Numbered from the stretch's first letter, positions 36,664 through 46,913 are shown. The stretch: 64,000 bases of DNA from CAVYYW01 sp963772845 (GCA_963772845.1 CAVYYW010000027.1:108226-172225); one strand, 5' to 3'. Made by a program: numbers and translations. Notes: generated by a model not told the origin, from the sequence alone.

Positions 36664-38214
36664 ATGAAAAAGCTATCCATATTCTTTGTCGGCGTTTTTC
36701 TTGTATTAGGCGGCTTGCTTGCGGGCTGCAGCAGCGGTGGTTCAGGAGCTTCTAGCGCTTCCGGCAGCGGCGGAAAGAATCCACCGCAGGAACTCACGTA
36801 TGCGAGCACAACGAAACCGGTTGGCTTATCGCCGATCATGACGAATGATTCAGTCTCTGCGAACATTATTAACCAGATCTATGAAACACTGTTTATCAAA
36901 GATCCGAAGACGATGGAAATCAAGCCTAATCTTGCAACTTCCTACGATACACCGAACGACACGACATGGGTCATTCATTTGAGAAAAAACGTCAAGTTCA
37001 CGGACGGCACCCCTTTTAATGCACAGGCCGTCAAGTATACGTTCGACAAAATCCGTGACCCAAAGACGGCGGCACCAAGGGCGTCCTTGCTCGAGCCGAT
37101 TAAAGATATCAAGGTAAAAGATGACAACACTGTGGTTATCACGACGAAAAAGCCTTACGGACCCTTCCTTGCTGCGCTCGCCCATACGAATGCCTCCATT
37201 GTCAGCCCGACAGCAGACAAAAAGCAGGATCTAATGAAGCAGCCGGTCGGAACAGGCCCTTTTAAACTGAAAGATTATGTTTCAGGCGATCACGTCACGT
37301 TGGTAAAAAATAAAGACTACTGGAAGGGCGAACCGAAGCTTGATAAAGTCACCTTTAAAGTGGTTCCTGATGTGAATACGGAAATCTCAATGCTTCAGAC
37401 AGGCCAGGTACAATTTATTGATGGCATCCCTGCTGAGAACTGGGATCGCGTCAAGAAGTTAAATAATGTGAACACCATCAAAGCCCCTGGAACCCCTGTC
37501 TCGTATCTTGGTTTTAACATGAAGAAAAAGCCGATGGATAATCTTGATTTTAGAAAAGCGGTTGCTTATGCAATGGACAGAAAAGCCTACGTCAACCAGC
37601 TTAACGGGCTTGGTGTTCAGTCCAACAGTATCATTGGACCGAAAGTCACCGGCTATACGAAGTCAGCTGAAAAAGAAGGCTATAACTATAATCTCGATAA
37701 AGCGAAACAGCTGATTGATAAGAACGGCTGGAAGGGCCAAAAAATTAAAATGCTTGTTGCGAACACACCCGCTTATATGAAAATGGGCGAGATCGTTCAG
37801 GACCAGCTGAAAAAAGCAGGACTCGATCCGCAAATTCAAACGATGGAATGGGGCACGTATCTTGATGTTGTGAAGCAGGGCAAATATGATATCACGTTCC
37901 TTGGCTGGTCAAACAGCACAGGTGACGGCAGTGAGCTTCTGTATCCGAATCTTCACAGTGATAACGCCGGCTCTTCGAACGTCACGTTTTATTCAAATCC
38001 TGAGTTCGATAAGCTCGTTGAACAGTCAAGAAATACAGTGGATCAAGACAAACGCAAGATGTATCTTGATAAAGCAAATAAGCTTGCCATTAATGACGCA
38101 CCATGGATTGTGATGGATCATGGGGTCGTGACAGGCGCTGTCGACAAATCCGTCAAAGGCCTGCAAATTGACCCAACAGGACAATGGTCCTTATATTCTG
38201 TCCATAGAGAGTAG
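36664..38214 (+). CDS. peptide-type ABC transporter substrate-binding lipoprotein
   Basis: 516-residue SBP_bac_5 family receptor. Lipoprotein signal with lipobox LLAGC and lipidated Cys22, followed by a Ser/Gly-rich linker. Family motifs include LRKNVKFTDGTPFNA and GTGPFKLKDYV. Ligand cannot be read from sequence; the downstream gamma-glutamyltransferase suggests glutathione or other gamma-glutamyl peptides. Third gene of the operon. Confidence 0.9.
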   Translation: MKKLSIFFVGVFLVLGGLLAGCSSGGSGASSASGSGGKNPPQELTYASTTKPVGLSPIMTNDSVSANIINQIYETLFIKDPKTMEIKPNLATSYDTPNDTTWVIHLRKNVKFTDGTPFNAQAVKYTFDKIRDPKTAAPRASLLEPIKDIKVKDDNTVVITTKKPYGPFLAALAHTNASIVSPTADKKQDLMKQPVGTGPFKLKDYVSGDHVTLVKNKDYWKGEPKLDKVTFKVVPDVNTEISMLQTGQVQFIDGIPAENWDRVKKLNNVNTIKAPGTPVSYLGFNMKKKPMDNLDFRKAVAYAMDRKAYVNQLNGLGVQSNSIIGPKVTGYTKSAEKEGYNYNLDKAKQLIDKNGWKGQKIKMLVANTPAYMKMGEIVQDQLKKAGLDPQIQTMEWGTYLDVVKQGKYDITFLGWSNSTGDGSELLYPNLHSDNAGSSNVTFYSNPEFDKLVEQSRNTVDQDKRKMYLDKANKLAINDAPWIVMDHGVVTGAVDKSVKGLQIDPTGQWSLYSVHRE

Positions 38215-38221
38215 GGAGATC

Positions 38222-39228
38222 ATGGCGGACACCATTCTGGATGTACAGGACTTAACGATAAAATTCAAGACGGCTGGGGGATTTCTCCCGGCCGTTCATG
38301 GCATATCCTTTTCTGTGAAATAAAGGCGAGACGGTCTGTATCGTCGGGGAATCTGGATGCGGCAAAAGCATCACAGCCCTCTCGATGATCGGCCTTCTGC
38401 CTAACAACGGGAGTATTGATACCGGACACATTCAATTCAATGATCAGGATCTGACGAAGCTGAAGAAAGACGCGATGAGACGGATCCGCGGGAATGACAT
38501 TTCAATGATCTTTCAGGAACCGATGACGGCTCTGAATCCGGTGTTTACGATCGGGTTTCAGCTCAGAGAGCCGCTTAGAATCCACCGGAATATGAGCAAA
38601 AAAGAGGCCCATCAGGCGGGCATTGAACTGCTGAGGCAGGTCGGTATGCCGCTTCCTGAAAAGCGGATGAAGCAATACCCGCATGAACTGAGCGGGGGAA
38701 TGCGGCAGCGGGTCATGATTGCGATGGCGCTTGCCTGCCATCCGCGGCTGCTGATCGCTGACGAACCGACGACGGCCCTCGACGTCACCATTCAGGCACA
38801 GATTTTGGACCTGATTGCGGATTTAAAAAATAAAGTGGATACGAGCGTTGTGATGATTACGCATGATATGGGGGTTGTGGCAGAAGTCGCCGACCGAGTC
38901 ATCGTCATGTATGCCGGGAAGCATTGTGGAGCAAGGCGATCTCGAAGCGATTTTCAACCATCCTCAGCATCCTTATACCCAGGGGCTGCTCGCTTCGGTT
39001 CCGAATGTGGACACCATGGACGAAGAGCTGCAGGCGATCCCGGGCACACTCCCGGGTCTGGACGAACAGATCTCCGGCTGCCGTTTCCACCCGCGCTGTC
39101 CTTTTGCAATGGATATCTGCAGGCAGAAAGACCCGAAAACATACACCGATCCAGGGAACCATCAAGTGAAATGCTGGCTGAAGGAGGAACAGGCCGATGG
39201 CAGACAAGATGCTCTATCAACTTCGTGA
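38222..39228 (+). CDS. peptide ABC transporter ATP-binding protein, OppD/DppD type (two frameshifts in this sequence)
   Basis: Restored length 334 residues. Start ATG 38222. The first frame stops at SFSVK because of an extra T at 38321 (AAATAAAGG where AAAAAAGG is expected); the next frame gives GETVCIVGESGCGKS (Walker A) and the signature LSGGMRQRV. A second extra base (A at 38919/38920) shifts it again, and the third frame carries SIVEQGDLEAIFNHPQHPYT and the CPFAMDIC cysteine motif to the stop. Two independent insertions with no lost residues point to sequence error. Confidence 0.85.
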
Positions 39229-40165
39229 TATTGAAAAATATTATCCTATTAAAAGCGGTCTTTTCAGCCGGAGAAAAGAAAGTGTCAAAGCGGTCAACGG
39301 CGTTTCCCTTGATATCTATGAAGGCGAGACGGTCGGGGTCGTCGGCGAATCAGGCTGCGGCAAGTCGACACTCGGCCGCACCATCCTTGGCCTCGAGACG
39401 CTCACAAATGGTAAACTGGTCTATAAAGGAAACGATATTACAGGCTACAGCCGAAACCGCTTGAAGCCTTTTAAAAAAGAAATGCAGATGATTTTTCAGG
39501 ATCCTTTTGCCTCTCTTAATCCACGGCAAAAGATCGGTCCAGCCATTGAAGAAGCGTTTATTATTCATACGTCGTTAAAAGCGAAGGAACGTAAAACGAA
39601 AGTACTAGAATTACTGGAAGTGGTCGGACTGAATGAAAGCCACTACAACCGCTATCCGCATGAATTCAGCGGCGGGCAGCGGCAGAGAATCGGCATTGCC
39701 CGTGCCCTGGCGCTCAACCCATCGTTCATTGTCTGCGATGAAGCGGTCTCCGCCCTCGATGTTTCTGTTCAGGCGCAGGTCCTGAAACTATTAAAGAAGC
39801 TGCAGGCGGATTATCAGCTAACCTATCTTTTTATCTCCCATGATCTCGGGGTGGTAAAGTATATCAGCAACCGGGTCCTCGTGATGTATCTTGGGCATAT
39901 GGCCGAGCTCGCACCCGTAGAAAAGCTGTATAAGAACCCAAGACATCCGTATACAAAAGCTTTGCTGTCAGCTATTCCCCGCCCTGTCGTCAATCATAAG
40001 CGCGAGAGAATCCAACTGACCGGCGACATTCCAAGCCCGACAGACCCGCCAGCAGGCTGTCCGTTCCATACACGCTGTCCGATTGCTGAAGAGAAGTGCA
40101 GTCAAGAGCGGCCGGAATGGCGTCAGGTGGATGAGGGACATTTTGCGGCTTGCCACTTCGTTTAG
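39197..40165 (+). CDS. peptide ABC transporter ATP-binding protein, OppF/DppF type
   Basis: 322 residues: Walker A GESGCGKS, signature FSGGQRQRIGIARAL, H-loop SHDLGVV, and the C-terminal oligopeptide-transporter domain with GCPFHTRCP cysteines. Starts inside the end of the OppD gene (32-base overlap). Confidence 0.93.
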   Translation: MADKMLYQLRDIEKYYPIKSGLFSRRKESVKAVNGVSLDIYEGETVGVVGESGCGKSTLGRTILGLETLTNGKLVYKGNDITGYSRNRLKPFKKEMQMIFQDPFASLNPRQKIGPAIEEAFIIHTSLKAKERKTKVLELLEVVGLNESHYNRYPHEFSGGQRQRIGIARALALNPSFIVCDEAVSALDVSVQAQVLKLLKKLQADYQLTYLFISHDLGVVKYISNRVLVMYLGHMAELAPVEKLYKNPRHPYTKALLSAIPRPVVNHKRERIQLTGDIPSPTDPPAGCPFHTRCPIAEEKCSQERPEWRQVDEGHFAACHFV

Positions 40166-40210
40166 GAAAACCTTCTATATAAAACGAGACAGAGAAAAGG
40201 AGAGAAGACC

Positions 40211-41834
40211 TTGCTTAATTTTGATGCAAACACAAATCCGTACCCTTCAAAAAGACTGCCGGTGATCGGAAGACGCGGCATGGTAGCGACATCGCAGCCG
40301 CTCGCAGCCCAGGCTGGACTGGATATTTTAAAAAAAGGCGGGAACGCCATTGACGCAGCCATTGCAACGGCTGCATGTCTGACTGTCGTGGAACCCACCT
40401 CAAACGGCATCGGCGGCGACGCCTTTGCGCTGATTTGGACAAAAGGAAAGCTGCACGGATTAAACGCAAGCGGTACTGCCCCACAAGCGATCTCAAGAGA
40501 AGCCTTACTAGAAAGAGGCGTATGAAGCGGTGCCGCCGCATGGCTTTGAACCGGTTATGGTACCTGGTGCACCTTCCGCTTGGGCAGAGTGCTCGCGGAA
40601 ATTCGGCAGGCTCCCCCTTTCAGAGGTGCTCGCCCCAGCCATTGATTACGCAGAAAACGGCTTCCCGATCTCACCGGTTCTCGGCAGGTTCTGGAAGCGC
40701 GCTTATCGTACGTTCACCGAACGCCTGACCCATCCGATGTTCAAGCACTGGTTTGATACCTTTGGAAGCAAGCAGGCTGAAGGCCAGGCGCCGGAAATCG
40801 GTGAAATGTGGGCATCCAAAGATCATGCCGCCACATTAAGAGCCATCGCGGAAACCGGAGCAGATGCTTTTTATAAAGGAGAACTGGCTGACAAAATCGA
40901 CGCCTTCTCAAGAAAGCATGATGGCTTTATCCGCAAGGAAGATCTGGAAGCCTACCAGCCGGAATGGGTGGAGCCGATTTCGGTAAACTACCGTGGCTAT
41001 GATGTATGGGAGATTCCGCCAAACGGACAGGGCCTGATCACCTTGATGGCGCTGAACGTTCTGAAAGGCTATGAATTCAGTGACAGCGAAGCTATGGAAA
41101 CCCGCCATAAGCAGATCGAAGCTTTAAAGCTCGCTTTTTCAGATGGGCAAAAATATATCACAGATCACAGCCACATGACGCAGACAATCGAGGCAATGCT
41201 GTCTGAAGGCTATGCAGAGGAACGCCGCAGTCTTATCGGCACCGAAGCACGCCAGCCTGAACCCGGCGAACCGCCAAAAGGCGGAACGGTCTATCTTGCA
41301 ACAGCGGATAGCGAAGGAAACATGGTCTCTTTTATTCAAAGCAACTACATGGGATTCGGCTCCGGCCTTGTGGTCCCAGGGACTGGCATTGCTTTGCAAA
41401 ACAGAGGGCATAATTTCTCCATGGATGAAAATCATGACAACTGTATTGCACCTGGCAAAAAAACATACCATACCATCATTCCAGGATTTTTGACAAAAAA
41501 TAATCAGCCTGTTGGACCATTCGGCGTGATGGGCGGCTTCATGCAGCCTCAGGGTCATCTGCAGGTGGTCATGAATACCGTCGACTTCCATCTCAATCCC
41601 CAGGCCGCACTCGATGCACCCCGGTGGCAATGGATTAAAGACAAGACCGTTGAAGTGGAGAGCACCTTCCCGCACCATACCGCACAGGGGCTGAGCGATA
41701 AAGGCCATGATGTAAAAATCGCGCTCGAACCGAACAGCTTCGGCCGTGGCCAAATTATCTGGCGCGATCCCGAAACGGGCGTCCTGACCGGTGGATCCGA
41801 AACACGAACTGACGGGACCGTGGCCGTTTGGTAA
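40211..41834 (+). CDS. ywrD: gamma-glutamyltransferase family protein, YwrD type (one-base frameshift in this sequence)
   Basis: Restored length 540 residues. Ntn hydrolase that autocleaves to expose a catalytic Thr; the Thr is at about residue 359 in PKGGTVYLATAD, followed by SFIQSNYMGFGSGLVVPGTG. No signal peptide, so it is cytosolic, as in the YwrD branch. The frame breaks near 40519 after LLERG (one extra G in AGGCGTATG); the next frame continues YEAVPPHGFEPVM. Start TTG 40211 after AAAGGAGAG. It closes the peptide transporter operon, consistent with hydrolysis of imported gamma-glutamyl compounds. Confidence 0.87.
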
Positions 41835-41891
41835 GATAACAGAAGGGGACGAGAAAAGGAGAAAGGCTGACGCAGATTTGGCGAGGTCCAA

Positions 41892-42187
41892 TGGAGACCT
41901 GAAGCCGATTCAGCGGCAGTCCTGCCTTCAACATAACAACAGCTCAGAATCCCTCTGGAAAGGAACAGAAGCCTATGACGGATTACATACAATTAATACT
42001 CGCTTTTTTCCGAGTCGGCATGCTCGGCTTTGGCGGCGGTCCTTCATCAATTCCGCTGGTCCATAAAGAAGTAGTGGGAAAATACAAATGGATGACAGAT
42101 GAAGAATTCTCCGATATTCTTGCGCTTGCCAACACGCTTCCCGGCCCGGTCGGCACGAAGCTTCCCGGCTACATCGGATGGAAAATC
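41892..42187 (+). repeat. 5' copy of a 296-bp duplication (leader plus start of chromate transporter gene)
   Basis: Matches 43009-43304 at a constant offset of 1117 bases with no indels. The leader (~83 bases) differs at about 11 positions and the coding part (~213 bases) at about 10, most of them silent. Confidence 0.9.
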
Positions 42188-42199
42188 GAGGCCACATGA
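41975..42199 (+). pseudogene. Truncated chromate transporter (CHR) gene copy
   Basis: ATG 41975 opens a 74-residue frame identical in pattern to the first ~71 residues of the gene at 43092 (MTDYIQLILAFFRVGMLGFG, then LANTLPGPVGTKLPGYIGWKI). It ends abruptly at GWKI where repeat DNA begins. Only the first third of a CHR domain remains, so it is a broken copy. Confidence 0.85.
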
Positions 42200-42224
42200 A
42201 AAGTCCCTCGATGTAAACTATGGT

Positions 42225-43005
42225 TGTTAATTTGCGTTTAGGGCACTCGCTTTCCGTGGGCAACGCTTCAGCCTCCTCATGCCCACAGGATGTGGGTAGG
42301 ATCGGCGTTGTCACAGGACGTGACGTCCTTAGCCGATCTTCCTTAAGGAGTTCCTGCGGGGTCTTCAGCCGTTGCTTTTCCCACTGGACTTGAGATAACA
42401 CCATTGGGATCACTTCGCACGATGAAAATGCTGAAGCAACCCATGATAAAATGAAACACAAAGCATTTTGGAGGAGTCTCGTGCCCTCCACTCTAATCAA
42501 TCAACATGTGAATGTGAATCTGCTTCAATTTCCATTACACTGAAAAAGCGCTAGATTTAGAGGTATTCCCTCAGCTCACTCGGCGGTGCTGCTGGAAAAT
42601 TTAAGACGCCACGAGATCAGCGAGTATCCGTTGAATATTTAAGGACAAAAATGACTTCGAAATGGCTACAGCAGGCAACAAATACGTCGATTCGGATTGA
42701 AGCGAAAGTATGCGGAGACTCCGACGGGAAAAGCAGCGTCGAAGATCCAACTTTGAGTGCAAAAGAGACTATGCCAAAGTCTGAGGTATCAGCGATCCAA
42801 GCGAGAGCCTGCAGCGGAAACATTGCCTTAAGGCGTGAGGAGACTAGCGGATCGCCCGCGGAAAGCGAGGGTATTTACGCTTTCAAAGTATTGGATCCGC
42901 ATTTTCTTCGTACGATATGGATTCAAGGATGCTGGTTCAAGTCTTACGGGAATCAGCACGCGTCCGAAGATCCACTTTGGAGCACAAATAGACCATTCAT
43001 AAAGT
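42225..43005. repeat. Repeat-filled insertion between the two chromate-gene copies
   Basis: Contains an A-related block at 42230-42400 (CTCGCTTTCCGTGGGCAACG, TCAGCCTCCTCATGCCCACA), an A block at 42710-42890 (GGAGACTCCGACGGGAAAAG, GCGGAAAGCGAGGGTATTTA) and a partial A block at 42940-43008 (CACGCGTCCGAAGATCCACT). Open frames here, including the long upstream extension of the next gene, are repeat sequence. Confidence 0.75.
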
Positions 43006-43091
43006 TAGTGGAGACCTTAAGCCGAATCAGCGCCAGTCCTGCCTCCACAGTGACAACAACTCAGAAGCCCTCTGGAAAGGAACAGAACCCT

Positions 43092-43667
43092 ATGACGGAT
43101 TACATACAATTAACACTCGCTTTTTTCCGAGTCGGCATGCTCGGCTTTGGCGGCGGTCCATCATCAATACCGCTCGTCCATAAAGAAGTGGTTGAGAAAT
43201 ACAAATGGATGACAGATGAAGAATTCTCCGATATTCTTGCGCTTGCCAACACGCTTCCCGGCCCGGTCGGCACGAAGCTTCCCGGCTATATCGGCTGGAA
43301 AATCAAAGGCTTTGCTGGAATGACGGTATCCGTACTTTCTTCCATCATACCCACCATTCTGATGATGATCGTCCTGCTGACATTTCTGTCAACGTTTCAG
43401 GACAAAGCGTGGGTTCAAGGCATGACGAGAGCAGTTGTGCCGGTTGTTGGTGTCATGCTGGCAACCTTAACATGGCAGTTTTTTGAAAAAGCTAAACAAG
43501 GCCTTGGTTGGGTATCGAGCCTGATCCTTGTCGCTGTCAGCCTTGTGCTCATGCAATGGCTGAATATTCATCCAGCAATTCTCATCGGGATCATCCTTGT
43601 GGTGGTCATTGCTCTGCCAGCTAAAAACGCTTCTTCTATCCGGAAAAAAGAGGAGGCAGCCAAATGA
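43092..43667 (+). CDS. chromate transporter, N-terminal-type half (YwrB/ChrA-like)
   Basis: 191-residue short CHR protein; short CHR proteins occur in pairs that together match a full ChrA. Motifs GFGGGPSSIPLV and LPGPVGTKLPGYIGW are typical, with about five membrane helices. ATG 43092 is chosen because the duplicated copy at 41975 begins identically and AAAGGAACAG precedes both; the long upstream extension in this frame is repeat DNA. Substrate may be chromate, but sulfate or other oxyanions are possible. ATG of the next gene overlaps its stop. Confidence 0.87.
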   Translation: MTDYIQLTLAFFRVGMLGFGGGPSSIPLVHKEVVEKYKWMTDEEFSDILALANTLPGPVGTKLPGYIGWKIKGFAGMTVSVLSSIIPTILMMIVLLTFLSTFQDKAWVQGMTRAVVPVVGVMLATLTWQFFEKAKQGLGWVSSLILVAVSLVLMQWLNIHPAILIGIILVVVIALPAKNASSIRKKEEAAK

Positions 43668-44195
43668 TTCTCTGGAAAATCTTTATCGCATTTTTTATTC
43701 CCGGTATTCTCGGCTACGGCGGCGGCCCGGCGTCAATTCCGCTCGTTGAAAATGAAGTCGTCTCACGCTTCCACTGGATGAGTGTCAGCGAATTCAGTAA
43801 AGTGCTCGCCTTGGGTAACTCACTCCCGGGACCGATCGCCACAAAAATGGCCGGTTATATCGGATTCGAAGTGGGCGGGGTGGCGGGCTCTCTCGTCGGA
43901 TCTGATCGCCACTGTTGCCCCCTCGCTCCTATTAATGATTCTTCTGCTGCGGCTTCTTTATAAATATAAAGATTCACCAAAAGTGAAGCGGCTGACACTG
44001 CTGATTCGCCCAACCATCGCCGTTCTACTGGGAGTGATGGCCTATGATTTTTTCGCCACCTCCACACAACAGGCCGGCTGGATTCAAACCGCTGCTATCG
44101 TTGCCGTCAGCTTCCTTCTGCTCGAAAAAATTAAGCTTCACCCGGCATTTGTCATTGTCGCCGCCCTCGGCTACGGCGCCTTATTTCTTGGTTAG
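43664..44195 (+). CDS. chromate transporter, second half (YwrA/ChrA-like; one-base frameshift in this sequence)
   Basis: Restored length 176 residues, paired short CHR protein: GYGGGPASIPLVENEVV and LGNSLPGPIATKMAGYIGF. The frame breaks near 43900 (extra T in GGATCTG); the next frame continues LIATVAPSLLLMILLL. Overlaps the previous gene by 4 bases (ATGA), so the two are coupled. Confidence 0.85.
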
Positions 44196-44242
44196 CCAGC
44201 GGATCCTATGGAAAAAGCACTCCTAAAATTCTTATATAAAAA

Positions 44243-44279
44243 AGGCTGCGCCGAATTCCGGGTGCAGCCTCTCTTTTTT
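44243..44279 (+). terminator. Terminator of the chromate transporter pair
   Basis: AGGCTGC pairs with GCAGCCT, with inner CCG/CGG pairing, followed by CTCTTTTTT. Confidence 0.75.
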
Positions 44280-44298
44280 AAGAAAATCCAAAATGAGC

Positions 44299-44960
44299 GG
44301 TGCGCTCTGCCGCACCGTTTCATTATTGCTTGAAAAAGGGGTGAAAAATCATCAATTTTTAGGATTTTTCATGAATTTCAGCTGATTTTTACAAGATCGA
44401 CGAGAAATCAGCTTCCGAATCGGATCTTGAAGGTGCTTTATGAGAGGGTGGGACCGTTCCCATCTGAAAGCTAGTGTCCACTTTACAGATTTACTTGCCA
44501 CTTTAGGTGATTTACTGTCCACTTTCGATGGTTTATTGTCCACTTTTGTGATTTATTGTCCACATTCAGGATTTACTTGCCACTTCCCTAATTTTTCCTT
44601 CTCGCCATAAGAAAACCTGCCGGCATATGCCTGGCAGGCTCAATAAAATCCAAAATGAGCGGTGCGCTCTGCCGCACCGTTTCATTATTGCTTGAATAAG
44701 GAATGAAAAATCATCAATTTTTAGGATTTTTCAAGAATTCAGCTGATTTTTACAAGATCGAAGATAAATCAGCTTCCGAATGCGATCTTGCAGGTGCTTT
44801 ATGATGGGGTGGGACCGTTCCCATCTGAAAGCTAGTGTCCACTTTACAGATTTACTTGCCACTTTAGGTGATTTATTGTCCACTTTCGATGGTTTATTGT
44901 CCACATTCAGGATTTACTTGCCACTTCCCTAATTTTTCCTTTTTGCCATAAGAAAGCCTG
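44299..44960 (-). repeat. Composite repeat family C, two copies in reverse orientation
   Basis: An H1 hairpin (GGTGCG / CGCACC) at about 44299, then copy 5 at 44339-44640 read backwards: H5, H4, palindrome (TGGGACCGTTCCCA near 44450), array of 21-bp units (GATTTACTGTCCACTTT pattern), H2. A second H1 follows near 44660, then copy 6 at 44701-44960, whose H2 is broken and which lacks a closing H1. 44961-45245 has no gene other than the spoIIID leader. Confidence 0.85.
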
Positions 44961-45245
44961 TCGGCAGCTTTGAACGTGGCGACACCCTTGGCTGGTAAGC
45001 AACCTCTAGAAATTCTAATGCCAATTGCCAATAAGGAAGCGCCGGAATTCCGGCGCAGCATCTTTCCTGGATTTTTGAAATAAAATGAGCAAAAGAGCTC
45101 CCCCCGAACGTCTCTTTTAAGAAAAATCAGTCAGAAAATTCCTTCAATTGCTTAATTGACCTGTCCCCATGGTATATAACGCCTTCCTCAATAATAAGAT
45201 GTTACAAAGTCGCATGTCTTAACTTTTCTGGGAGGCGAGAGGGGT

Positions 45246-45515
45246 ATGCACGATTACATCAAAGAGAGAACCATCAAGATAGGCAGGCATATCATAGAAA
45301 CAAAGAAGACAGTGCGGGTCATTGCAAAAGAGTTCGGGGTGTCAAAAAGCACGGTTCACAAGGATCTGACAGAACGGCTGCCGATTATTAATCCTGAACT
45401 GGCAAATGAAGTGAAGGGTGTTCTTGACTATCACAAGTCGATCCGGCATTTAAGAGGCGGAGAAGCGACACGTCTCAAATATCGGAAACACGCTGAAGAG
45501 AACGTCCTTAATTAG
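45246..45515 (+). CDS. spoIIID: sporulation transcriptional regulator SpoIIID
   Basis: 89-residue DNA-binding protein that activates and represses sigma-E and sigma-K genes in the mother cell. HDYIKERTIKIG starts the protein; a helix-turn-helix (VRVIAKEFGVSKSTVHKDL) covers ~25-43, followed by the C-terminal basic region KSIRHLRGGEATRLKYRK. ATG 45246 after GGGAGGCGAGAGG. Directly upstream of mbl, as in B. subtilis. Confidence 0.96.
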   Translation: MHDYIKERTIKIGRHIIETKKTVRVIAKEFGVSKSTVHKDLTERLPIINPELANEVKGVLDYHKSIRHLRGGEATRLKYRKHAEENVLN

Positions 45516-45699
45516 TATTCAGGGGCCTGTAGTAAAGAGGGTGTGCAAAAAGTCCGGGAGAAAATAATAGCAGTAATTTATGACTGCGATACGCAGGATT
45601 TGCTGGTGCAGACGGTATAAAATGAATTTGACAGGTTGGGCCGCGTGCTTTTCCATTTCTGTAAATGATGATTCCCTGCGCTGTAAGCCATGCTTCCAT
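45508..45699 (-). CDS. Possible small hypothetical protein
   Basis: A 63-codon minus-strand frame beginning at ATG 45699 (MEAWLTAQGIIIYRNGKARG), eight bases behind AAGGGGAA, and overlapping the end of spoIIID by a few bases. No family recognised. The well-placed ribosome binding site is the only argument; it may be chance. The rest of 45516-45914 carries the mbl leader. Confidence 0.2.
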   Translation of the reverse strand: MEAWLTAQGIIIYRNGKARGPTCQIHFIPSAPANPAYRSHKLLLLFSPGLFAHPLYYRPLNTN

Positions 45700-45914
45700 G
45701 AAAAAGTTCCCCTTGTAAGGCGATGAATGCCTTATTTTATAAGGTGCCGCCTTAATCTTCTCGGTTCTTTTTGTCCTCTTTTGATCGCATAATGCATGCA
45801 ATCAGGTCCCAGAAAAATAATATCTCCCTATTAATTCGATTTATGGTAAAATATATAGATGAATTCGTCGAATAATAGCATAATGAGAAAGCTCGTTATC
45901 AGGGAGGATATTGA

Positions 45915-46913
45915 ATGTTTTCTAAGGATATCGGCATTGACCTTGGCACAGCGAATGTACTGGTCTATGTTAAGGGTCGTGGCATTGTTTTAAATGAACC
46001 GTCCGTTGTTGCCATTGATACAAATACAAGAAGAGCGTTAGCCGTCGGAGAAGAAGCAAGACAGATGGTAGGTCGGACGCCAGGAAATATTGTGGCCATT
46101 CGTCCGCTTCGCGATGGCGTTATCGCAGATTTTGAAATCACCGAAATGATGTTAACGCATTTTATTAACAAAATTAATGTAAAGGGTTTCTTCACGAAGC
46201 CGCGCATACTTATTTGCACACCAACAAATATTACCTCCGTTGAGCAAAAAGCCATTCGGGAAGCTGCTGAAAAAAGCGGCGGGAAGCAGATCTATCTTGA
46301 GGAAGAGCCAAAGGTTGCAGCAGTCGGCGCGGGCATGGATATTTTCCAGCCAAGCGGCAATATGGTCATTGATATCGGGGGCGGAACAACCGATGTTGCG
46401 GTTCTTTCAATGGGCGATATTGTGACGGCAACCTCAATCAAAATGGCCGGCGATAAGTTTGACAGTGAGATTTTGAATTATATCAAAAAGACCTATAAGC
46501 TGTTAATCGGCGACAGAACAGCTGAGGCAATCAAAATGACAGTCGGCACCGTTTTCCCTGGGCTTCGCCAGGAAGAAATGACGGTCAGAGGACGGGACAT
46601 GGTCAGTGGTCTTCCACAGACACTAACCGTGAATTCTGATGAAATCCGTCTTGCACTTGAAGAGACGGTTGACCATATCACTCAGGCAGCCAAAGGTGTT
46701 CTTGAACAGACACCGCCGGAGCTTTCTGCGGATATTATTGACCGCGGCATTATTTTGACTGGAGGCGGCGCTCTTCTTAATGGGATCGATCAGCTGCTTG
46801 CAGAACAATTGAAAGTACCGGTTGTGATTGCCGAAAACCCAATGACATGTGTCGCAGAAGGAACAGGTCTGATGCTTCAGCATTTGGACAGGCTTCCAAA
46901 AAAACGCGCCTGA
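45915..46913 (+). CDS. mbl: cell-shape protein Mbl (MreB-like actin)
   Basis: 332-residue bacterial actin that guides sidewall peptidoglycan synthesis. Phosphate-binding GIDLGTANVLVYVKGRG near the N-terminus and DIGGGTTDVAVLS (second phosphate loop) are clear. Position between spoIIID and flhO is the Mbl locus of B. subtilis rather than that of MreB or MreBH. Ribosome binding site AGGGAGGA before ATG 45915. Confidence 0.95.
   Translation: MFSKDIGIDLGTANVLVYVKGRGIVLNEPSVVAIDTNTRRALAVGEEARQMVGRTPGNIVAIRPLRDGVIADFEITEMMLTHFINKINVKGFFTKPRILICTPTNITSVEQKAIREAAEKSGGKQIYLEEEPKVAAVGAGMDIFQPSGNMVIDIGGGTTDVAVLSMGDIVTATSIKMAGDKFDSEILNYIKKTYKLLIGDRTAEAIKMTVGTVFPGLRQEEMTVRGRDMVSGLPQTLTVNSDEIRLALEETVDHITQAAKGVLEQTPPELSADIIDRGIILTGGGALLNGIDQLLAEQLKVPVVIAENPMTCVAEGTGLMLQHLDRLPKKRA

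Noticed and set aside
42651..43091. N-terminal extension of the chromate transporter frame
   Set aside because: Sequence is repeat A DNA; the duplicated copy shows the true start at the conserved ATG.
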